Source: an uncultured Clostridia bacterium (lineage in GTDB: Bacteria; Bacillota; Clostridia; Oscillospirales; Ruminococcaceae). Taken from it: DNA of 40,343 bases. The stretch is from contig CANQWC010000021.1 in the NCBI GenBank assembly GCA_947627455.1, positions 1 to 40,343 on the forward strand, read 5' to 3'. This document shows, in pieces, positions 1 to 7,526 of this stretch (positions within the stretch are counted from its first letter, which is position 1; every line of letters starts with the position of its first letter). The notes under the pieces are model-generated. The model saw only the letters and a list, made by a program, of their open reading frames with translations, was not told where the DNA came from and did no database searches. The position numbers and the translations under genes were made by a program.

Positions 1-5
1 AACTC

Positions 6-31
6 AAGCGGCAGATTCATTTCTGCCGCTT
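6..31. repeat. Perfect 10-bp hairpin at left edge
   Basis: The arms AAGCGGCAGA (6-15) and TCTGCCGCTT (22-31) are perfectly complementary around a 6-base loop. The sequence after it is A-rich with only scattered T, so it is not a textbook intrinsic terminator in either direction. It most likely ends the transcript of a gene lying left of the window, before the small mobile-element ORF starts at 83. Confidence 0.5.
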
Positions 32-82
32 ATGAATAAATAAGAAAAATTTGGAAACAACTATTGATGAGGCGGTGATGAA

Positions 83-307
83 ATGGCTGATACACAGCTA
101 AGAAGCGAGCTTTTGAACTCGCTTGTGGATATACGAAGCGTCAGAATCGACCGTTCGGCTCCTTTGGACGAAAGGCTGAAATCCTACGTTGAACAGATAA
201 AAAATCCTTATATGTTCAGGGTCGGCGATACGGTCGTCAGGGTTTCATACGCCGATACCGAATCAACGATAAACGACAACTTTACAAATCTTCTGGCAAG
301 TATGTAA
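83..307 (+). CDS. Small TnpW-like mobile-element protein
   Basis: A 74-residue protein with a plausible ribosome binding site (GAGGCGGTGA) about 6 bases before the ATG. Its C-terminal half (around residues 42-72) reads P-Y-M-F-R-V-G-D-T-V-V-R-V-S-Y followed by a short polar stretch and a leucine-ending helix. That resembles the short beta-beta-alpha TnpW-type proteins found next to serine recombinases in clostridial transposons. The resemblance is from memory and is weak. The protein has no signal peptide or membrane segment. It lies directly upstream of three serine recombinases on the same strand, so it may be an accessory or directionality protein of the element, but no function is shown by the sequence itself. 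Confidence 0.5.
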   Translation: MADTQLRSELLNSLVDIRSVRIDRSAPLDERLKSYVEQIKNPYMFRVGDTVVRVSYADTESTINDNFTNLLASM

Positions 308-358
308 CTATGTCGGAACGGCAGGAAAAAGTTTCATTGAGCTATCCGAAAAAAGAAC

Positions 359-387
359 TTGATTTTCCGCAGCGGATATGTTATAAT
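359..387 (+). promoter_or_regulatory. Promoter of the recombinase operon
   Basis: A -35 box TTGATT (359-364) lies 17 bp before a consensus -10 TATAAT (382-387), which also carries the extended TGn motif (379-381). Transcription would start near 394, about 60 bases before the ATG of the first recombinase. This implies the recombinases can be transcribed independently of the small upstream ORF. Confidence 0.7.
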
Positions 388-456
388 GAGCATGGTCAAA
401 ACAGTCAAACACATCTCCTGTTGTCATCTGACAAAAATAGGTGAGGTGTGATTTTT

Positions 457-2148
457 ATGCTCAAATTAACACTCGACAGAGATTATAAAGCCGCCGTCTA
501 CCTCAGACTTTCAAAGGAGGACGGCGACTTTTCTTTCTCTAAAGACAAGTCGGAAAGCGACAGTATTTCAAACCAACGGCTTTTGATAATGGATTATCTT
601 AAAAGCCGCCCGGAGATAACGGTAGTGAGAGAATACTGCGACGACGGCTATACCGGCGCGAATTTTGAAAGGCCGCAGTTTCAGAAGATGATGGAAGCGG
701 TAAAATCGGGAGAAATCGACTGCATCGTCGTAAAAGACCTCTCCCGCTTCGGACGTGAGTACATTGATTCCGGCAACTATCTCCAGAAGATTTTTCCCAT
801 GCTCGGCATACGTTTTATCGCCATCAACGACAACTACGACAATGCGCAGCCAGGTGCTATGGAAAACGAGCTTATCCTGCCGTTCAAAAACCTCATGAAC
901 GATTCCTACTGCCGCGACATTTCTGTTAAGATTCGCACAAATCTTGACGTCAAGCGCAGAAGCGGACAGTTTGTCGGCAGCCGCGTGGTATACGGATATA
1001 TGCGCGACCCCGACGACAAGAACAGACTTGTAGTCGATAGAGAAGCGGCTCAGATCGTACAGGACATTTTTCGTTGGAAATTGGAGGGACTTTCTCCTGC
1101 GAAGATTGCCCAAAGACTTAACGAAAGCGGCGTCCCCTCCCCGATTGAATATAAAAAGTCAAACGGGTCAAAGCAGCGAACACCCTTTCAGACAAAGACG
1201 AGGGCAGAATGGAGTGCCGTCGCTATATATCGCATATTAAATAATGAGATATATACAGGCACTCTTGTGCAGGGTAAGACCACTACTCCGAATCACAAGG
1301 TCAAGAAAACGGTAGTAAAATCAGCTGATGAATGGGCAAGAGTTGAAAATGCTCATGAGGCTATTATTTCAGCCGCTCAGTTTGATACCGTCCGCGCTCT
1401 TATGCTTGAAGATACGAGAAGTCCTGTCGGAGAAAGCTCGGTTCACCCTTTTTCGGGAAAAATCTTCTGCGCAGACTGCGAAAGCTCGATGGTGCGAAAG
1501 GTATCTCGCTCGGGCAGCAAGGAATACGCTTATTTTATCTGCGGCGGCTATAAAGGAGATAAAAACCTTTGCTCGTCGCACTCCGTAAAGGAGCAAAAGG
1601 TATATGAAACGGTTCTTGCGGTAATTCAAGCGCATATCAGCGCGGCACTTGACATTTCCAAAGCTTTAGGCAGCATAGACAGTCTTTCTTGGGAAAACCG
1701 AGAGCTTAAAAAGCTGAACGCGAAGATTGATTTTCAAGAGGAAGTAATCTCAAAGAACCTCCGTCTTAAGACAGAAGCGTATGAGGACTTCAAAACGCTG
1801 TTTATCTCAAGAGAGGATTATAAAGCCTTTTGTGAAAAGTTTGACGCCAATATAGCCGAGGCTCGGAAAATCATATCCGAGCTGACAAGCGAGCGGAACT
1901 TGATAAAAGAGGGACTGTCCTCTCAGCAGAGTTGGATAGACAGCTTCAAAAAGTATGAGAACATATCCGAGATAACAAGACCTGTTGTCGTCAATTTTGT
2001 TGACAAAATTGTAATTCATGATAACGGCGATATAGACGTTACCGTTAAGCACGCAGATATATTCGCAGCGATTTATGAATACGTTAAGAGCAGCCAAACT
2101 CAGGTAAATATTATAACGGCTTTGGATTTAAGAAAGGAGGCGGTATAG
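457..2148 (+). CDS. Large serine recombinase 1
   Basis: A 563-residue site-specific recombinase of the resolvase/invertase large-serine family. The N-terminal catalytic domain contains YLRLSKED, whose serine is the expected nucleophile, and DLSRFGRE, carrying the family's catalytic arginines. A recombinase domain follows, then a zinc ribbon around residues 335-375 (C-x2-C ... C ... C) and a C-terminal coiled coil. Length is normal for the TndX/TnpX-like group. The open frame extends to a GTG at 448, but the Shine-Dalgarno AGGTGAGG (439-446) abuts that codon and is ideally spaced for the ATG at 457, so 457 is chosen. It is first of three tandem recombinases, one base before the next start, and the frame is intact. 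Confidence 0.92.
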   Translation: MLKLTLDRDYKAAVYLRLSKEDGDFSFSKDKSESDSISNQRLLIMDYLKSRPEITVVREYCDDGYTGANFERPQFQKMMEAVKSGEIDCIVVKDLSRFGREYIDSGNYLQKIFPMLGIRFIAINDNYDNAQPGAMENELILPFKNLMNDSYCRDISVKIRTNLDVKRRSGQFVGSRVVYGYMRDPDDKNRLVVDREAAQIVQDIFRWKLEGLSPAKIAQRLNESGVPSPIEYKKSNGSKQRTPFQTKTRAEWSAVAIYRILNNEIYTGTLVQGKTTTPNHKVKKTVVKSADEWARVENAHEAIISAAQFDTVRALMLEDTRSPVGESSVHPFSGKIFCADCESSMVRKVSRSGSKEYAYFICGGYKGDKNLCSSHSVKEQKVYETVLAVIQAHISAALDISKALGSIDSLSWENRELKKLNAKIDFQEEVISKNLRLKTEAYEDFKTLFISREDYKAFCEKFDANIAEARKIISELTSERNLIKEGLSSQQSWIDSFKKYENISEITRPVVVNFVDKIVIHDNGDIDVTVKHADIFAAIYEYVKSSQTQVNIITALDLRKEAV

Positions 2149-2149
2149 C

Positions 2150-3838
2150 ATGGCAAGAGTATCACGCAAGGCAAATACGGTGAAAAGTACCGAAAAGTCC
2201 GCGATGCGTATATGGAACACCGCCCTGTATATCCGTCTTTCCGTCGAGGACAACGGCAGGGATTCCGATTCACTGGAAAACCAGATGGCACTTCTTGAAA
2301 GATATGTCGCCGACCGTCCCGAGCTTAAAAGAGCCGGGCTGTTTTCTGACAACGGCTATACCGGCACAAACTTCGACCGTCCCGGATTTCAGCGAATGAT
2401 GTCGCAGGTCCAAGCGGGAAAGATAGACTGCATCGTCGTAAAAGACCTCTCCCGCCTCGGCAGGAATTATATCGAAACCTCGGAATTCATTGAGAAGATT
2501 GTTCCGTTCTTCGGGATAAGATTCATCTCGGTAAACGACGGCTTTGATACTGAAAAGTCGGCAGACGCAGCGCAGCTCACCGTATCGCTTCATAATATCG
2601 TCAACGATTACTATGCAAAGGACATTTCAAGAAAGGTCACGTCTGCACTTCGGGCAAAGATGGAACGCGGAGATTATATCGGAAACTACGCTCCATACGG
2701 CTATCAGAAAGACCCCGAGAATAAAAACAGGCTTATAATCTGCCCTGTGACGTCGCCCGTAATAAGAAAAATCTTTGAATGGCGCGCGGCAGGAGTAAGC
2801 TATATGGGAATCAACAGACGGTTAAACGACCTTGCAATTCCCTCACCGGGGCAGTACAGAGCAATCTGCGGAATTGAAACCAACAATAACAAAAAGCGGT
2901 CGGCGGTTCTTTGGAACAAGCACATGGTAACCGAGATACTTCAAAATGAAGTGTATATCGGTCACACCGTTCAAAGAAAAGGCAGTCAGTGTCTTTACGG
3001 CGGTATTCCCTTTCACGTCACCGGCAAAGATGAACAGATAACTGTCAACAATACCCACGAGCCGATTATAAGCGATGAACTGTTCTTTAAGGTTCAGAAC
3101 GTAAACAAAGAATCCGCGGAGCGTTCAAAAGCTTCGATCGGCAAGTACAGCAATCTGCCGAAGTCCGTAAATATCTACGGCAAAAAGTTTGTCTGCGGAG
3201 AATGTGGGAAGATAATGAAGCTTCATCGCTCAATATCCAAAAATGGCGATAAGGCATATTTCATGTTCAAATGCCCGACATACGCTGAACACGGCTCACG
3301 CGGCTGTTTTGATGTGAAGATGAAACAGTCGGAACTTGACAAAGCTGTGCTTAACTTTATCAAGGCTCAGATGGCGGTTTTTATTGACGCCGAGGATTCT
3401 ATCCGCAGGCTGTTATCCAAAAAAGAAGCCGCAGACGGCTCGGAAAAGGAAATAAAAGCCATAAAGCAAAAGCTCGACAGCAAAAATACACTTCTTCAAG
3501 GGCTTTATGTAGACCTTAAGGACGGATTTTTAAGTCAGGACGAATACCTCCACCACAGAACGGTCATTCAGTCGGACATTGAAACTTTGCAGGCACGTCT
3601 TGATGAGCTTGAAGCGGCAAAGAGCGAACTTGAAACTCAGATCACAGGCGAAGCAAAATGGCGGCAGCTTATTGAAAAATACTTTGCCGCCGAGGAAATG
3701 AGCGCAGAGATCGCCGACGCTTTTATTGATTCGATCGCCATTTATAAAGACGGCAGTCTGAAAATCCGACCGAAATACATGGACGAGCTTAAGGCTCTCA
3801 TGGAGCAGGCAGAACCGACAGCGGAGGTGGCGGTATGA
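2150..3838 (+). CDS. Large serine recombinase 2
   Basis: A 562-residue large serine recombinase. The catalytic motifs YIRLSVED (nucleophile serine) and DLSRLGRN are present. The zinc ribbon starts FVCGECGK, with further cysteines about 25-40 residues on, and is followed by a long Lys/Glu/Leu-rich coiled-coil segment. The start codon lies one base after the stop of recombinase 1, and its ribosome binding site (AAAGGAGG) is inside the end of that gene, so the two are probably translationally coupled. Its catalytic region lacks the short Lys/Asp/Ser insertion seen in recombinases 1 and 3, so it is not simply a recent duplicate. It may act alone, in a heteromeric complex, or only in one direction of recombination; the sequence cannot decide. 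Confidence 0.92.
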   Translation: MARVSRKANTVKSTEKSAMRIWNTALYIRLSVEDNGRDSDSLENQMALLERYVADRPELKRAGLFSDNGYTGTNFDRPGFQRMMSQVQAGKIDCIVVKDLSRLGRNYIETSEFIEKIVPFFGIRFISVNDGFDTEKSADAAQLTVSLHNIVNDYYAKDISRKVTSALRAKMERGDYIGNYAPYGYQKDPENKNRLIICPVTSPVIRKIFEWRAAGVSYMGINRRLNDLAIPSPGQYRAICGIETNNNKKRSAVLWNKHMVTEILQNEVYIGHTVQRKGSQCLYGGIPFHVTGKDEQITVNNTHEPIISDELFFKVQNVNKESAERSKASIGKYSNLPKSVNIYGKKFVCGECGKIMKLHRSISKNGDKAYFMFKCPTYAEHGSRGCFDVKMKQSELDKAVLNFIKAQMAVFIDAEDSIRRLLSKKEAADGSEKEIKAIKQKLDSKNTLLQGLYVDLKDGFLSQDEYLHHRTVIQSDIETLQARLDELEAAKSELETQITGEAKWRQLIEKYFAAEEMSAEIADAFIDSIAIYKDGSLKIRPKYMDELKALMEQAEPTAEVAV

Positions 3839-5391
3839 AAGAAAAATGTATTGCTGTATATCTTCGCCTTTCTTTGGAAGATGTGGACAAGCGCACCGAT
3901 TCCGTCAAGGACGACAGCAACAGCATAGTATCTCAAAGGCTGCTTATAAACCGCTGGCTCGACCTCAATCCAGAGTTGTCTAAGCTGAAAAGATTAGAGT
4001 TTTGCGATGACGGATTCACCGGCACGAACTTTTCAAGACCCGGCTTCACGAAAATGTTGGAACTCGCTAAAAGCGGAGAGATAGGCTGTGTCGCTGTAAA
4101 GGACCTCTCCCGCTTCGGCAGAGATTATCTTGAAGTCGGCGACTATCTTGAACATATCTTTCCTTTCCTCGGCATACGCTTTGTATCGGTCAACGACGGA
4201 TACGACAGCGAAAAGCACAGGGGCAGGACGGTCGGCATGGACGTGGCGTTTCGCAATCTGATATACGACTATTACAGCAAGGACTTATCCAAAAAGGTGA
4301 CAAGTGCCATGCGTATGAAGCAAAAAGAATGCGAATATGTCAGCTGCCCTCCGTATGGGTACAAGGTATCTCCCGAAAACAAGCACCGCCTTGTTATAGA
4401 CGAGCCTGCGGCTATGGTGGTAAGACGTATTTACCGCGACATAATTGACGGAAAGTCAAGCACGGAAGTCGCCAAGGCTTTGAACGAGGAGCATATATCT
4501 ACGCCCTCGGAATACAAAAAGCTTACCATTCAGCGAAACAAAGCTCCTCAGTGGACGCATACGCTAATTCTCGGCATGATTGAGAACATCAAGTATACAG
4601 GAACGATGGTGAATCACACCCGCGAAAGTCGGCATATCCGCGACAAAAGTCAGCGAAAAACCGACAAAAGCGAGTGGTACATCAAGGAAAACGCCCACCC
4701 GCCGATAATCTCTAAAGAGGAATACGACGCCGCTCTCGGTGCGATTCGCAGACGTCAGAAAAGCACATACAACAGTCATGACTTAACTGACAGGGTATTC
4801 TTCTGCGCTCACTGCGGGGCAAAGCTTGAAAAAGCAAACGGAACAGTCTTTGCCTGCCCCTCTCACAGATACCACGACAGCAGTCCTTGTGAAAATGTTC
4901 ATTGGCGCAAGACCGAGCTTGAGGAGGTTATCCTTGAAGCGCTGAAAAAACAGGTTCAGCTCATCAGAATTGAACGCACAAGGAAAGTTCAAAAGGAGCA
5001 GTCAAAGCTCGGTGAAACGGTTGCAAAGCTGTCTGCACTCAAAAAGCAGATAGAAGTTATTGACAGCGAGAAGTTTATTCTCTATGGACAGTACCGCGAG
5101 GGCAGCATGACCGCGGAGGAATATCTTGCAGCCAAGGAAACGCTGACAAAAAAGCAAGCCGACATAAAAGAACAGCTTACGGAGTGTGAGCGTCAGCTTG
5201 AACAGATGAAAACCCCAAACGCAACAGCCGAGCGGCAGGAGGAAGTAAACCGTTTCTGCGGCTTGTCCGACGAGCAGCTCAAAGAGCATTTATATGACGC
5301 TGTGGAAAAGGTCCTCCTCTACGATGCAAAGTCCATAGAGATTATTTGGAAATTCCACGATATGACGGTCGGATCAGCGGCGACCGTTTAG
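3835..5391 (+). CDS. Large serine recombinase 3
   Basis: A 518-residue large serine recombinase whose ATG overlaps the stop of recombinase 2 (ATGA), with GGAGGTGG just upstream. It carries YLRLSLED (nucleophile serine), DLSRFGRD, and a zinc ribbon starting FFCAHCGAK with two later cysteines. A coiled coil rich in K, E, Q and L fills the C-terminus. It is 45 residues shorter than its two neighbours but complete. Its stop codon lies inside the left arm of a 10-bp inverted repeat and only about 50 bases from the spoVT junction. That is the usual place for an integrase gene next to its attachment site, so this member is a good candidate for the integrase proper. Confidence 0.92.
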   Translation: MKEKCIAVYLRLSLEDVDKRTDSVKDDSNSIVSQRLLINRWLDLNPELSKLKRLEFCDDGFTGTNFSRPGFTKMLELAKSGEIGCVAVKDLSRFGRDYLEVGDYLEHIFPFLGIRFVSVNDGYDSEKHRGRTVGMDVAFRNLIYDYYSKDLSKKVTSAMRMKQKECEYVSCPPYGYKVSPENKHRLVIDEPAAMVVRRIYRDIIDGKSSTEVAKALNEEHISTPSEYKKLTIQRNKAPQWTHTLILGMIENIKYTGTMVNHTRESRHIRDKSQRKTDKSEWYIKENAHPPIISKEEYDAALGAIRRRQKSTYNSHDLTDRVFFCAHCGAKLEKANGTVFACPSHRYHDSSPCENVHWRKTELEEVILEALKKQVQLIRIERTRKVQKEQSKLGETVAKLSALKKQIEVIDSEKFILYGQYREGSMTAEEYLAAKETLTKKQADIKEQLTECERQLEQMKTPNATAERQEEVNRFCGLSDEQLKEHLYDAVEKVLLYDAKSIEIIWKFHDMTVGSAATV

Positions 5392-5426
5392 GTGCAAATC
5401 TGAAATTAAAAAATTTTTTGCACCTA
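5389..5426. repeat. 10-bp inverted repeat at element end
   Basis: TAGGTGCAAA (5389-5398) and TTTGCACCTA (5417-5426) are perfect inverted repeats with an 18-base A/T-rich spacer. The left arm contains the TAG stop of recombinase 3. There is no T-run after the right arm, so a plain intrinsic terminator is less likely. The position beside the junction suggests a recombinase-binding arm of the attachment site, or a combined terminator and binding site. Confidence 0.6.
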
Positions 5427-5460
5427 CTTGACATAATCAGACGACCTCGGAAGGGTCGTG
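5427..5460 (+). other. Probable right attachment junction (attR) in spoVT
   Basis: From 5440 rightward the frame reads D-D-L-G-R-V-V-I-P-K, matching the N-terminal AbrB segment of SpoVT. Codons just to the left (TCA at 5437-5439, TAA stop at 5434-5436) do not match the family. The native gene would have about ten further codons and a start here. The spoVT part includes a 6-bp inverted repeat, ACGACC (5441-5446) and GGTCGT (5454-5459), separated by 7 bases, the symmetry expected of a serine-integrase attachment site. The exact crossover dinucleotide cannot be named without the left end of the element. Confidence 0.65.
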
Positions 5461-5949
5461 ATCCCCAAAGAAATCCGCAGGACTATGCGTATTCGAGAGG
5501 GCGACCCGCTTGAGATATACACCAACAGCGAGGGCGAGGTCATTTTCAAAAAATATTCACCCATCAGCGAGATGTCGGAGAGCGCGGGGTCGGCCGCAGA
5601 GGTAATTCACAAGCTCGGCGCGGCGCCCGTCGTGATCTTCGACCGCGACCATGTCGTCGCGGTGTCGGGGGTTCAGAAAAAAGAATACAGCGAGCGGCGG
5701 CTCTCTCAGGGGCTCGAAGAGCTCCTTGAAACGCGCAAGGGCTGGGTCTATGAGGGCGACGACAAGCCGATTCTGCCCGTCGAGGGCGTACAAAAGCACG
5801 CCGTTGCGATTTCGCCTATTATCGCGATGGGCGATATCGCGGGCGCAGTCTGCTTCCTTGCGGCCGAAAGCTCGTCAAAGGGCTCTCAGCTCCAGCTCAC
5901 ACTCGCCCAGACCGCCGCGATGTTCCTCGGCAGACAGCTTGAGGGCTGA
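5437..5949 (+). pseudogene. spoVT: Interrupted spoVT (start codon and N-terminus missing)
   Basis: The sequence encodes the SpoVT regulator from DDLGRVVIPKEIRR of the swapped-hairpin AbrB DNA-binding domain through to the C-terminal GAF-like domain (around residues 55-175 of the intact protein), ending in the family-typical TAAMFLGRQLEG. Known SpoVT proteins are about 178 residues and begin with some ten residues upstream of this point; those are absent here and an in-frame TAA lies at 5434. The only nearby start is a GTG at 5458, which has no properly spaced ribosome binding site and would remove residues needed for DNA contact. In Bacillus, SpoVT regulates forespore genes. The remaining frame is undamaged, so the gene could be restored if the element excises precisely. 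Confidence 0.88.
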
Positions 5950-6017
5950 AAAATCTATTATAATTTGTCGAATTTGTCACTAATTATACAGATAGTATAT
6001 CTTATTCATAGAAAAAT

Positions 6018-6057
6018 ACCCGCCGTCGGGCAAGAGTCTGACGGTGGGTTTTCGTTT
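6018..6057. terminator. Bidirectional terminator after spoVT
   Basis: The stem ACCCGCCGTC (6018-6027) with GACGGTGGGT (6040-6049), containing one G-T pair, is followed by TTTCGTTTT. On the other strand the stem is followed by TATTTTT. It ends spoVT and can also stop transcription from the right. Confidence 0.8.
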
Positions 6058-6240
6058 TGGTAATTCCGCGTTTTTCATTTGCGTAGGTGTACATTATGAT
6101 GTTATCCGACCCGCTTCCCATGTTTTGCTGATAATTTAACCTCACTGACCGTATTATACGTTGCCGCCCGAAAAAAGTCAATATTTTCCGCGATGGCGAA
6201 CGCATACAAAAAATAAAATGCCCGCCGCGGGCTGGGCGTC

Positions 6241-6269
6241 TTGACAGCCGTTAGCAAATAATATATAAT
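6241..6269 (+). promoter_or_regulatory. Perfect consensus sigma-A promoter of the PfkB kinase
   Basis: TTGACA (6241-6246), a 17-bp spacer, and TATAAT (6264-6269). Both hexamers are exact consensus. Transcription would start near 6276, about 88 bases before the ATG at 6364. Confidence 0.85.
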
Positions 6270-6363
6270 TTTATTGCGATTAACCCGATTTAATTATTTT
6301 GCAGAATTTATCCCGAGTGGAGCATTCAAGGACAGGACCGTATTTTATAACCGAGGTGATTTG

Positions 6364-7287
6364 ATGATTACGACAGTAACTCTGAGCCCGTGCATCGACA
6401 AAACCGTCACGGTGAAGCAGTTCAACACTGACAGGACCAATCGCATTGAAAGCTCTCGGCTTGACGCAGGCGGAAAGGGTATAAACGTTTGCCTTGCGCT
6501 CTCTGCTCTTGATGTTGACAGCAGGGCGCTTTATTTCGACTTCGACGGCGGCGATATAATCACATCGGCGCTTGAAAAGGCGGGCGCCGAGGCCGAACAG
6601 GTCAAATGCGCGGGCCGAATCAGGACAAACCTTAAAATCTGCGATCTCTCAAACGAAAAGACGATCGAGCTTAACGAGCAGAACCCGACCGTCACCCTGA
6701 AATCGGTTCAAAAACTCATGGAGCTTATAAAGCTTGCCGCCGAAGACAGCAAGGTCATCGCCCTCTGCGGAAGCGTGCCCGCGGGCGTTCCGACCGATAT
6801 TTACAAACAGCTCACGCTTGCCGCGAAGAGCGTCAACCCGCGAATCAAAATTATCCTTGATTCCGAGGGCGAGCCTTTTCTTGAGGGGCTTTCGGCATCG
6901 CCATATCTTGTCAAGCCGAATCTTGAAGAGCTTGAGCGAACCTTTGGCAAAAGCCTTTCTTCCGACGCCGATATAATCGCGCTCGCCGAATCGGTGATAA
7001 AAAAATATTCGCTCGGCGTAATGCTTGTCTCGCTCGGCAGCGACGGTGCGATAGCCGTCACCAAGGACGGCGCAGTGCGCGCCAAGGCCCTCAAGGTCGC
7101 CCAGAAAAGCTCTACGGGCGCGGGCGACGCGATGGTTGCGGGCGCCTGCTTTGCGATTTCAAAGGGCCTCGGCGTAAGAGATATTTTGCGCTTCGGCACC
7201 TGCGCTGCCGCAGGCGCAGTCGAATGCGAGGGCACTTCGTTCTGCACCCGCGAGCGCTTTGAAGAGCTGTTCTCAAAGTTTGAGTGA
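6364..7287 (+). CDS. PfkB-family 1-phosphofructokinase / tagatose-6-phosphate kinase
   Basis: A 307-residue ribokinase-fold sugar-phosphate kinase, normal length for FruK/LacC. It begins MITTVTLSPCIDKTV, the typical FruK/LacC start. It contains the substrate-side signature LDAGGKGINVCLAL, the segment LCGSVPAG, VKPNLEELE, and the C-terminal ATP-site motif STGAGDAMVAG with the catalytic aspartate. It would phosphorylate fructose 1-phosphate (to fructose 1,6-bisphosphate) or tagatose 6-phosphate in the cytosol. The start is set at 6364 because GAGGTGA lies 5 bases upstream; an upstream in-frame extension has no ribosome binding site. Unusually, no fruA transporter or fruR regulator is adjacent, so it is a single-gene transcript and its exact substrate cannot be told from context. 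Confidence 0.88.
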   Translation: MITTVTLSPCIDKTVTVKQFNTDRTNRIESSRLDAGGKGINVCLALSALDVDSRALYFDFDGGDIITSALEKAGAEAEQVKCAGRIRTNLKICDLSNEKTIELNEQNPTVTLKSVQKLMELIKLAAEDSKVIALCGSVPAGVPTDIYKQLTLAAKSVNPRIKIILDSEGEPFLEGLSASPYLVKPNLEELERTFGKSLSSDADIIALAESVIKKYSLGVMLVSLGSDGAIAVTKDGAVRAKALKVAQKSSTGAGDAMVAGACFAISKGLGVRDILRFGTCAAAGAVECEGTSFCTRERFEELFSKFE

Positions 7288-7368
7288 GGAAGGGTTTTAT
7301 AAGAAACCTACTTTTTTAGCAAAAATAAGTTTAGGATCAAGCCCTTTACAAAGGGCTTGCAGGGGTCA

Positions 7369-7452
7369 ATGAAAGCTGGTTTTGTTGCTGCTCGCACTTC
7401 GCAATCGTAAACGATTGATTGCTCGTGCTTGCAGACAAAACCCCGCGTTCAT
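7369..7452 (+). repeat. Nested-hairpin module A, first copy
   Basis: The outer arms ATGAAAGC-GGTTTTGT and ACAAAACC-GCGTTCAT pair with each other and enclose an inner hairpin. The module aligns without gaps to 35414-35497. The outer parts are nearly identical, while the 20-base core (7402-7421) differs yet still pairs: CAATC with GATTG here, TGCCC with GGGCA there. It is inserted in repeat copy 1 but is absent from copy 2, so it behaves as a separable unit. Confidence 0.8.
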
Positions 7453-7496
7453 GAGGGCAGGCCCTTTGGTCGCGACCGCAGTCGCGAAACATCTAA

Positions 7497-7526
7497 AAAA
7501 GAGCACGCGGCCGAGCGTGCTCTTTT
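7497..7526. terminator. 12-bp terminator-like hairpin in repeat copy 1
   Basis: AAAAGAGCACGC (7497-7508) pairs perfectly with GCGTGCTCTTTT (7515-7526) around the loop GGCCGA, with A-runs and T-runs on both sides. It can act in both directions and is the best visible terminator for the kinase gene and possibly for the leftward LtaS-like gene. Confidence 0.7.

Noticed and set aside
310-444. A 44-codon open frame between the TnpW-like ORF and recombinase 1
   Set aside because: It has no ribosome binding site and contains the recombinase promoter (359-387), so it is probably not a gene.
5428-5456. An outward promoter from the element into spoVT (TTGACA at 5428)
   Set aside because: The bases 17 bp downstream (AAGGGT) are not a -10 box.
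6002-6205. A 67-codon leftward frame after spoVT
   Set aside because: It contains the terminator hairpin and its basic, low-complexity product lacks any family feature.
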